This document shows positions 1-5,532 of a DNA stretch of 5,754 bases, one piece after another; position 1 is the first letter of the stretch, and each line of letters opens with the position of its first letter. The DNA is from Lachnospiraceae bacterium (lineage in GTDB: Bacteria > Bacillota > Clostridia > Lachnospirales > Lachnospiraceae), in contig VSNY01000216.1 in assembly GCA_009774535.1 (NCBI GenBank), positions 1 to 5,754 on the forward strand, in the 5' to 3' direction. The notes beneath the pieces were generated by a model. That model saw only the letters and a list, made by a program, of their open reading frames with translations. It made no database searches and was not told the DNA's origin. Position numbers and translations under genes: made by a program.

Positions 1-43
1 AAACCATACATTAAATGCCCGAATTTGATATAAAAACTAAGAT

Positions 44-51
44 TAAGGAGG
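44..51 (+). promoter_or_regulatory. Strong ribosome binding site of the large ArdC/YodL-type gene
   Basis: TAAGGAGG lies 6 bases before ATG 58, an almost perfect match to the anti-Shine-Dalgarno sequence at a good distance. It decides the start: the frame has a TAA at 31-33, so no start further upstream is possible in this frame. This matters because the encoded protein lacks the first part of the ArdC domain that relatives have. Confidence 0.8.
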
Positions 52-57
52 ATAACT

Positions 58-3000
58 ATGAACAAAGCATATGGCTTCAAGGCATGGCAGACCAATTTCA
101 ACCGCCATGTAAATAAAGGGGAAAAGGGAATCCGTATCCTTGCCCCTGCCCCATATAAGATAAAAGAGGAACGGGATAAGTTAGACCCGGTAACAGGCGA
201 AGTGGTGTTTGACAAGGACGGTATGCCGCAGACCGAGGAAGTGGAGGTAAAGATTCCCGCTTTTCGTGCGGTGTCCGTATTTGACGTATCGCAGACGGAC
301 GGAGAGCCTATCCCGGAACTGGAAGCAAAGGAATTATTAGCGACAGTGGAGGGCTATGAGGACTTTATCAAGGCAATTACCTATGTTTCCCCCGTATCAA
401 TCAGCTTTGAGGAAATTCCCGGCGATTCAAAGGGATATTTCAGCCCCGCAGAGAACCGGATCGGGGTGCAGGAGGGCATGGGCGAGAGCCAGACTTTGAA
501 AACAATGGTGCATGAAACCGCACATGCCATGCTGCACAGCAGGGAAGTGGAAAAGGATGATCTGCTTGCCCCGGTAAAGGACAGGAACACCAAAGAAGTC
601 GAAGCGGAAAGTATTGCCTATACGGTGTGCCAGCACTTCGGCATAGACACATCAGATTATTCTTTCGGATACATAGCCGGGTGGAGCAGCGGAAAAGACA
701 TGAGGGAGTTAAAATCTTCCCTTGACACAATCCGGAAAACTGCATCGGAACTGATAACGGGCATTGAGGGGCAGCTTCAGGAATTACAGCGTGACCGGGA
801 AATCATGCAGGAGCAGGAAAAAGAGAGCCTTCTTCTGATACAGAAAGAGGACTTGTCAGAATACAGCCTTTTGAGCGTAAAGGGCATGGAAGCAGCGGAG
901 ATTGTAGAAGCGCTTTCTGGCATGAATGAGGATGACAGGCTGAACGCTGCCGCATATCTGGAGAGCAGGGGTGCATGGACTACGGAGATTGCCAATCAGG
1001 ATACAAAGGAGTTTGGGGAGTACCGCCTTGATGTCCGGTATAATATTGACACAAACGAAGTGATTGATATGCAGGCAGAAATGGCACTGAATGAAAAAGC
1101 AAAAGAGCCTATCGGGGCAGATGATGTGATTTTGAAGATTACCTATGCGGACGGTTTTGAGGTAGAGCGCATTACCAATAAAACGCCAGAGGAAGTGCAG
1201 GAGATTATGGCGGCGCTTGCAAAGCTGGAAGAAAAGGGCATAAAGAGCGTCCACAGATGTCTGGAAAATTATGACGCTGATTATATCCCTATTATTGTCG
1301 GCGGCGGCAGAAATGACGGATACCCGCAGTTCAATGACTTTGAGATTGACCTGAATAAAAAAGAAGTGTCAATGAAACACCACCTTTCCTCTATGCAGCA
1401 GGCAGAGCAGCTTATCAGCCGCATGGAATTTTCCGGGACAGTATTTGGTATGGAGGAAAAGAACCTGATTATGAACCATGCTTATAAGCTGGACAACATG
1501 GAGGAAACGGTTTCCCTTGCAAGGTCTATTGCGGGGCAGAAAGATGATATTTCCCTGCTTATGGAAACAATGGATCGGGCGCAGGCGGAGATAGATGCGC
1601 TCCCTGACGGCATGATCGGGCTGTCACAAATGCACGAATACGGATATACATGGGAAGAAATGCTGCCGCTCACAAAAGAAACAGCGGTGGAACTGTTTGA
1701 GCGTGACCTGCCTGTCTACCAGCTCCATGAGGACGGTTCGGAAACCTTGATAGAGGGGGAGGAACAGATTACGGAGTATGAGGGCATCTTTGGCATAGAA
1801 AAGGGCGATTGGGAAAACGAGAGGGCGTTCCGTTCCATGCAGGAGGAACTTGCGGAGGGCGCACCGGAAAAAGAAGCGCAGCTATTATATGGAGATACGG
1901 ACAAATATGGCATTTACCAGTTAAAAGACAGCCCGGAGCTTCGTGGTTTTCATTTTGCAGGCACAGGGGAATTGCTAAGAAGGAATCTTCTGTCTGATGA
2001 CTTCAAAGAAATCCAGCCGGGGAATTACAATCTTATCTATACGGGGGAACTTTCGGACATTCAGGGGCAGACACAAAGCCAAAGGCTCAATTCTCTTTTT
2101 GAAAAGTTTAATATAGACCACCCGGCGGATTACAAAGGACATTCCCTTTCTGTCAGCGACATTGTTGTGCTGCATGAGGACGGGAAGAACAGCACACACT
2201 TTGTAGATTCTTATGGGTTTACGGAACTTCCGCATTTTACAAGGGCATTGGAGGGCGTAAAGGAGCAGGAGGCGGACAGAACGGGGATTGAACTGACAGA
2301 GGAAGAAAAGCAGTTCCTTGAAACAGACAATGCGCCTTTGGTTGCAAAAAAATTTCTTGCGTGGGATGAGATAGAAGATTTGGGGTATCGCTTTTTTGAG
2401 GACGGATATATTGACAGATTTAAGCCAAGCGAAAAAGCGTTGTATGGTGGCGGCTTGGTATCAGAGCCTGACATATATGATATAGCTTTCCGTATGCAAA
2501 ATGGAGAGGATATTCATGAGGAACTTGCAAAGGCTCTTATTGGCGGCTATGAACGGGTAATAGGAGTAGGCGAACATGACGCTGTTGCGGTGTTTGGAGT
2601 TGAAGATGTGACAGTCACTTTGGGAAATGCCCAAAAACATATTTCTTATGAAGAAATGGGAAGCGCATTTCTTGGTCTGATGGAAAATGAGTATAAGGAT
2701 ATTGTTCAAGCCAGAGCCGCAGAGGAACAGGAGGAAGTAAAAGAAACTTCTGGACATGATGTCCAGAAGTCCGACGCAGAACCAAAACAGGCAGAGCCGG
2801 AACAGATAGAACCGAAGCAGTCTGAACAGCAGGCAGAGCCAGCCGGAGCAAAGCAGACAGCCGCAGCGTTGGATTTGGAAGATGAGGACGAGATCATTGA
2901 CCTCGGAGATGAACGGGAACAAGTGCTTGCGGAGATGAAACAATCCTTAGAGGACAGGCAGGACACTTCTGGACATGATTTGAAGCTGACAGCAGAGCCG

Positions 3001-4839
3001 GAAAAAATGCCGGAAACGGAGCTTGCCTTCCAGATAGCAGACCGCTATATCAGCATACAGGAAACAGAGGGCGGCTATGATTATTCCATTATGGGAATGG
3101 ATTACAAGGAAATAGACGGTGGTGTGTATGACAATCCCGATGTGGACATCAGGGAAGCGCTTGACAATATAGTGGAAGATTTGAAAGACAATCCTTTTGA
3201 TAACGGAGCAAGGGGGAATATCCGTGACAGTGACAAACTGATACCGATTGATTATGATGGATTGATGGAAAGGGTGGAAGCGGCAGACAAAATCGAACCG
3301 AAGGGAAATGTGGTCGCAGACTTCAAGGCAAAGACCGATGAATTATTCCATGAGATCAGCGAAATGAACCCGTCAGAGATTGAGGAAACCGTAAAATGCC
3401 ATGTGCAGGCAAAGATTGATGAATCCGGCATTGATGCGGAGATTGTGGACGTGGCAGTAACCGGGAGCAGATGCCGGGGATTGGAGCGGAACGGCTCTGA
3501 CCTTGACGTGGCGGTGGAACTTTCCACAAACGAGCGTGAAGATGTGCTGTTTGACACATTCAATGCAGACGGGCTTTCTATTGGCGGCATAAAAGTGGAT
3601 ATAAACCCGATTACCGCCCAAAGGACGGGAACGCTTGAAACGTACCTTCCGAATGTGGAGGAATATCTTGACAGAGTGCGTGAAGCAAGAGAACATGAGC
3701 TGATAAGCCTTTTCAATATCCGCATGAATGACGAGGAACGGTGGTTTAAGAATACAAGCGGTCTTGATGCGGAAGGGCTGTGCAGAGCCTATGCGGAGTG
3801 CAGGCTGCCTTTTGTGGATATGGGGCAGTATGGAGAGCGGATTGACATCGGGGAGTTTGCACAGATTCAGCAGGGGGAAAGGCTGGACTTTTCCATAGAG
3901 TTCAATGCGGAAACTGACCGGATCACGATATTTGACGGAGAAAACCATGAGGAAAAAGGGCTGCGGGCAGCTTTATTCCCGGAGCGGGCAGAGCCGGAAG
4001 TCACGCTGACCGTTGCGGAGTGCGGAGAGTTCCACAATTTAGGCGAGTTTTATGAGAATATCCCTACTGTTGATGAAGCAATCGCTATCTGGAAGCAGAT
4101 ACCGCCGGAGCGCATGAACGGGATACCCGCAATCGGCGTCAGTATCCATAAACCGGGCGATGAACCATATCAGGATACGGAAATGGATATACTGTCCGGC
4201 AGGCGGATTGATTTAGAGATATTAGACTATATCCCTGAAATAAAGGACAATCCGCAGGCGATGGAAGTAATCGCCCAGCTTGCGGCGAAGCTGCCCGACA
4301 TGGAGATTGACGGGAAGATGAGCGAGGAAATGGAAGCGAGGGTGTGGGAAATCCGTATGCCTGACCTGACGCCTGCGGAACAGCTTGCGGTAGAGTTTGA
4401 CCGTTTTGTGTATGATTATGACCGGAACCAATACCATGACAGCATACAGAGCATGACGGAAAATGTGGCGGACGGGGCGGAAGCCATAGAAAAAGGCGAT
4501 ACCGGATATATGACAGATTGGCTTGCCAATGTGCTTGTGGAGGGCGCAGAGCCGGAGGAAACAAAGAAGGCGGCGGAACTGCTTGAAAAGCTGTCGGAAT
4601 ACAAGCCCCTTGCCAAGATTGAGGAACTGGAAGAAAACAACTATAACATGATTGACAACGTGCTGAATAACGGGGCAGGGGAGAAAGCCCAAAAGGAAGA
4701 AAACAGAAGGGAGCAGGAGCGTCCGGCAGCAAGGACTTCCTTAAAAGCCCGCCTTGCGGAGAAAAAGGCGATTGTTTCCGGTCAGGGCAAAGACCATGAA
4801 GCAAAGGAAAATGAAAAGAAAAATCAGAGGGAGATGTAA
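58..4839 (+). CDS. Large multidomain polyvalent ICE protein: N-truncated ArdC-like zinc peptidase, YodL-type domain and MNT-type nucleotidyltransferase
   Basis: A 1593-aa protein of the kind carried by Firmicute conjugative elements and thought to protect incoming DNA or disarm host defences in the recipient; that role is inferred from family. Residues 8-80 are the end of an ArdC N-terminal (DNA-binding) domain, with NKGEKGIRIL at 19-28 and VFDVSQT at 74-80. About 75 residues usual in relatives, as I recall them, are absent. Residues 145-235 are an M78/ArdC-like metallopeptidase with HETAH at 152-156 and EAESIAY at 182-188, where E184 is the likely third zinc ligand. A short Q/E-rich coiled-coil-like stretch follows at 236-270. 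LPVYQLHEDG (551-560) and GIFGIEKGDW (576-585) precede a YodL-type domain at 609-733 with GHSLSVSD at 694-701. Residues 889-987 form an E/P/Q-rich linker. At 988-1050 is a small domain (ELAFQIADRY...) that resembles large-polyvalent-protein-associated domains. At 1120-1215 is a nucleotidyltransferase: GSRCRG at 1136-1141, SDLD at 1147-1150, and VDIN with D1181. The C-terminal part (from 1315, AECGEFHNLGEFY) ends in a basic tail with SLKARLAEKK. No signal peptide or membrane segment is seen. Domain calls come from recalled motifs, not a search. Confidence 0.88.
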   Translation: MNKAYGFKAWQTNFNRHVNKGEKGIRILAPAPYKIKEERDKLDPVTGEVVFDKDGMPQTEEVEVKIPAFRAVSVFDVSQTDGEPIPELEAKELLATVEGYEDFIKAITYVSPVSISFEEIPGDSKGYFSPAENRIGVQEGMGESQTLKTMVHETAHAMLHSREVEKDDLLAPVKDRNTKEVEAESIAYTVCQHFGIDTSDYSFGYIAGWSSGKDMRELKSSLDTIRKTASELITGIEGQLQELQRDREIMQEQEKESLLLIQKEDLSEYSLLSVKGMEAAEIVEALSGMNEDDRLNAAAYLESRGAWTTEIANQDTKEFGEYRLDVRYNIDTNEVIDMQAEMALNEKAKEPIGADDVILKITYADGFEVERITNKTPEEVQEIMAALAKLEEKGIKSVHRCLENYDADYIPIIVGGGRNDGYPQFNDFEIDLNKKEVSMKHHLSSMQQAEQLISRMEFSGTVFGMEEKNLIMNHAYKLDNMEETVSLARSIAGQKDDISLLMETMDRAQAEIDALPDGMIGLSQMHEYGYTWEEMLPLTKETAVELFERDLPVYQLHEDGSETLIEGEEQITEYEGIFGIEKGDWENERAFRSMQEELAEGAPEKEAQLLYGDTDKYGIYQLKDSPELRGFHFAGTGELLRRNLLSDDFKEIQPGNYNLIYTGELSDIQGQTQSQRLNSLFEKFNIDHPADYKGHSLSVSDIVVLHEDGKNSTHFVDSYGFTELPHFTRALEGVKEQEADRTGIELTEEEKQFLETDNAPLVAKKFLAWDEIEDLGYRFFEDGYIDRFKPSEKALYGGGLVSEPDIYDIAFRMQNGEDIHEELAKALIGGYERVIGVGEHDAVAVFGVEDVTVTLGNAQKHISYEEMGSAFLGLMENEYKDIVQARAAEEQEEVKETSGHDVQKSDAEPKQAEPEQIEPKQSEQQAEPAGAKQTAAALDLEDEDEIIDLGDEREQVLAEMKQSLEDRQDTSGHDLKLTAEPEKMPETELAFQIADRYISIQETEGGYDYSIMGMDYKEIDGGVYDNPDVDIREALDNIVEDLKDNPFDNGARGNIRDSDKLIPIDYDGLMERVEAADKIEPKGNVVADFKAKTDELFHEISEMNPSEIEETVKCHVQAKIDESGIDAEIVDVAVTGSRCRGLERNGSDLDVAVELSTNEREDVLFDTFNADGLSIGGIKVDINPITAQRTGTLETYLPNVEEYLDRVREAREHELISLFNIRMNDEERWFKNTSGLDAEGLCRAYAECRLPFVDMGQYGERIDIGEFAQIQQGERLDFSIEFNAETDRITIFDGENHEEKGLRAALFPERAEPEVTLTVAECGEFHNLGEFYENIPTVDEAIAIWKQIPPERMNGIPAIGVSIHKPGDEPYQDTEMDILSGRRIDLEILDYIPEIKDNPQAMEVIAQLAAKLPDMEIDGKMSEEMEARVWEIRMPDLTPAEQLAVEFDRFVYDYDRNQYHDSIQSMTENVADGAEAIEKGDTGYMTDWLANVLVEGAEPEETKKAAELLEKLSEYKPLAKIEELEENNYNMIDNVLNNGAGEKAQKEENRREQERPAARTSLKARLAEKKAIVSGQGKDHEAKENEKKNQREM
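2746..2770 (+). repeat. Perfect 12-bp inverted repeat inside the linker coding region
   Basis: ACTTCTGGACAT (2746-2757), one central G, then its exact reverse complement ATGTCCAGAAGT (2759-2770). Transcribed, it would be a hairpin only if the centre opens to form a loop; as DNA it is a near-perfect palindrome. It encodes TSGHDVQK (897-904) and then S905 in the low-complexity linker of the large protein, where extra sequence is easily tolerated. It could be a protein-binding site or a relic of a small palindromic repeat; nothing nearby decides this. Confidence 0.8.
2965..2979 (+). repeat. Second, half-site copy of the linker repeat
   Basis: ACTTCTGGACATGAT here is identical to 2746-2760, with starts 219 bp apart (a multiple of three), and again reads TSGHD (970-974). 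The right half differs (TTGAAG instead of GTCCAG), so this copy cannot form the inverted repeat. The two copies bracket the acidic/proline-rich linker. Confidence 0.75.
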
Positions 4840-4843
4840 AAAT

Positions 4844-5050
4844 ATGAATACAAAGTTTACAGTGGAAGAAAGCAATTTAATCTGCATATTTGCAGGAGAA
4901 GGCAGGAACGAGGTCATAGCGGACATCGAAAGAGCCTTGCCATATCTTGATGATACGGATATGACGGAGTTATCCCATAGAGTGATTGGAAAACTGCGGG
5001 ATATGACAGATACGGAATTTGAGCAGCTTGCATTGATTGAAGCGGAATAA
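4844..5050 (+). CDS. Small putative transposon-transfer assisting (TTRAP-like) protein
   Basis: A 68-aa soluble acidic protein beginning MNTKFTVEESNLICIF. FTVEE-NLICI at the start, a central ALPYLDDTDM and a C-terminal pattern LRDMTDTEFEQL match what I remember of the small 'putative transposon-transfer assisting protein' family (TTRAP) found next to ArdC/YodL genes in Firmicute conjugative elements. Its molecular function is not known. ATG 4844 is chosen because homology starts there and GAGGGAG (4827-4833) lies 10 bases upstream. An in-frame ATG at 4754 would only extend into the preceding gene with a basic stretch unlike the family. The gene begins 4 bases after the stop of the large gene, so the two are almost certainly cotranscribed and probably translationally coupled. 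A terminator follows directly. Confidence 0.75.
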   Translation: MNTKFTVEESNLICIFAGEGRNEVIADIERALPYLDDTDMTELSHRVIGKLRDMTDTEFEQLALIEAE

Positions 5051-5061
5051 TTGAAAGCGGA

Positions 5062-5112
5062 AACAGGCTTCCCTGCCCATGCAAAGTGTGGGTATGGGGA
5101 GCTTGTTTTTTT
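5062..5112 (+). terminator. Intrinsic terminator closing the ArdC/TTRAP unit
   Basis: The left arm from 5062 (ACAGGCTTCCC, TGCCCAT) pairs with the right arm (GTGGGTATGGGGAGCTTGT) through about 15 pairs, including G-U pairs and one bulge. Seven Ts at 5106-5112 follow at once. It starts 12 bases after the stop of the small gene and separates the mobile-element unit from the thiamin unit. Confidence 0.88.
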
Positions 5113-5174
5113 ATGCCGACTACCGTGTGAAAAGTAACAGACAAAATGTTATAGTTTTTGAGGGGGGAGGTCTA
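5113..5174 (+). other. Spacer between the two transcription units, no gene seen
   Basis: These 62 bases hold no convincing reading frame. They contain a small imperfect dyad (TAACA 5135-5139 and TGTTA 5147-5151) and a purine block GAGGGGGGAGG (5160-5170) just before the -35 box. Either could be an operator, or this could be where cargo was joined to the element, but nothing here proves it. Confidence 0.4.
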
Positions 5175-5203
5175 TTGACTTTCAATCCCATATCACCTAT
5201 ACT
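5175..5203 (+). promoter_or_regulatory. Sigma-A type promoter of the tenA leader
   Basis: The -35 box TTGACT (5175-5180) and -10 box TATACT (5198-5203) are separated by exactly 17 bases, each with one difference from TTGACA/TATAAT. Transcription would begin near 5209-5211, immediately before the first aptamer helix at 5212. That placement gives the leader almost no wasted sequence and supports the call. Confidence 0.88.
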
Positions 5204-5211
5204 ATTATCTA

Positions 5212-5289
5212 AGCGGGGGGACTACAATGTAGTTGAGAAGGTAAAACCTGACCCTTTGAACCTGTTGGCTAATACCAACGTAGGGAGCT
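5212..5289 (+). ncRNA. TPP riboswitch aptamer 1 (THI box), consensus-like
   Basis: Binds thiamin pyrophosphate in the nascent mRNA. Visible parts: P1 AGC (5212-5214) with GCT (5287-5289); P2 G-run (5215-5218) with CCCT (5252-5255); P3 ACTAC/GTAGT (5221-5225, 5229-5233); the pyrimidine-binding TGAGA (5234-5238); a short P3a-like GGT/ACC; the joining segment TTTGAACCTG (5255-5264); P5 GTTGG/CCAAC with loop CTAATA; and the pyrophosphate-domain strand CGTAGGGA (5279-5286). All highly conserved segments are intact. It lies directly behind the promoter and is followed by its own terminator. Confidence 0.95.
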
Positions 5290-5313
5290 GAACGATACGA
5301 TACCGTATTTTTT

Positions 5314-5351
5314 AGGATATTCCCTACACATGGAATGTCCTTTTTGTTTTT
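5314..5351 (+). terminator. Riboswitch-controlled terminator 1
   Basis: A 10-bp stem AGGATATTCC (5314-5323) / GGAATGTCCT (5332-5341) with one G-U pair and an 8-base loop, followed by TTTTTGTTTTT. TCCCTAC (5321-5327) in its left arm and loop is exactly complementary to GTAGGGA (5280-5286) of aptamer 1. Without TPP that pairing can act as an antiterminator; with TPP the aptamer keeps GTAGGGA and the terminator forms. A weaker hairpin ATACG/CGTAT (5295-5308) followed by Ts precedes it. Confidence 0.9.
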
Positions 5352-5374
5352 AACTAAATAAGAATGATATGTGT

Positions 5375-5453
5375 TTGCGAGGGAACTGAACAAGTTGAAA
5401 AAGGTAAGACCTGACCTCTTGACCTGTCGGCTAATACCGGCGTAGGGAAGCAA
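5375..5453 (+). ncRNA. TPP riboswitch aptamer 2, divergent copy
   Basis: Clearly homologous to aptamer 1: P1 TTGC (5375-5378)/GCAA (5450-5453); P2 GAGG (5379-5382)/CCTC (5415-5418); P3 AACT/AGTT (5384-5387, 5393-5396); P3a AGGT/ACCT; P5 GTCGG/CCGGC with the same CTAATA loop; then CGTAGGGA (5441-5448). Two departures stand out: the pyrimidine-binding segment reads TGAAA (5396-5400) rather than TGAGA, and the joining segment TTGACCTG (5419-5426) is one A shorter than in aptamer 1. The helices have changed sequence on both sides while still pairing, so the fold has been kept. It may bind TPP more weakly or prefer a related compound. Confidence 0.9.
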
Positions 5454-5478
5454 TTTCTTACGCCGTACTGCGTCTGAA

Positions 5479-5512
5479 AGAGCTTCTGATGATTTGGAAG
5501 CTCTATTTTTTT
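5479..5512 (+). terminator. Riboswitch-controlled terminator 2
   Basis: An 8-bp perfect stem AGAGCTTC (5479-5486) / GAAGCTCT (5497-5504), extendable by a G-U pair, with seven Ts at 5506-5512. GCTTC in the left arm is complementary to GAAGC (5447-5451), the end of aptamer 2, and AAGAG (5478-5482) is complementary to CTCTT (5416-5420) in its P2 strand. Both are candidate antiterminator pairings. It ends 20 bases before the tenA start, so terminated RNA would carry no coding sequence. Confidence 0.9.
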
Positions 5513-5517
5513 ATCAC

Positions 5518-5524
5518 AAGGAGG
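5518..5524 (+). promoter_or_regulatory. Ribosome binding site of tenA
   Basis: AAGGAGG is a full-strength site. It lies 8 bases before ATG 5533 but only 2 bases before the in-frame ATG at 5527 and 17 before ATG 5542, so it selects 5533 as the start. It is outside the terminator stem, consistent with control by termination rather than by hiding the ribosome site. Confidence 0.85.
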
Positions 5525-5532
5525 AAATGGAA

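Noticed and set aside
1..33. Possible C-terminal end of an upstream gene (frame 1, stop TAA at 31-33).
   Set aside because: Only ten codons are visible, with no recognisable motif and no support from composition, so it cannot be told from chance.
2461..2943. Long antisense open frames (such as this 160-codon one, and others at 3373-3948 and 4139-4804).
   Set aside because: They lie wholly opposite the large coding region, have atypical Cys/Phe/Ser-rich composition and no plausible start signals; they are shadows of the real frame.
4754..4843. Upstream ATG at 4754 extending the small gene by 30 codons.
   Set aside because: The extension is the +1-shifted shadow of the lysine/arginine-rich tail of the large protein, and the family-like sequence begins at ATG 4844, which has its own ribosome binding site.
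5135..5151. TAACA/TGTTA dyad as a repressor operator or attachment site.
   Set aside because: Five base pairs with a 7-base gap is expected by chance, and no second copy is visible in the window.
5079..5291. A 70-codon open frame across the promoter and aptamer 1.
   Set aside because: It runs through a terminator, promoter and riboswitch, has no ribosome binding site and reads as no known protein.
5295..5313. A third terminator: ATACG/CGTAT hairpin followed by six Ts.
   Set aside because: The stem is only 5 bp and A/T-rich, too weak to call alone; it may simply fill the loop of the antiterminator of switch 1.
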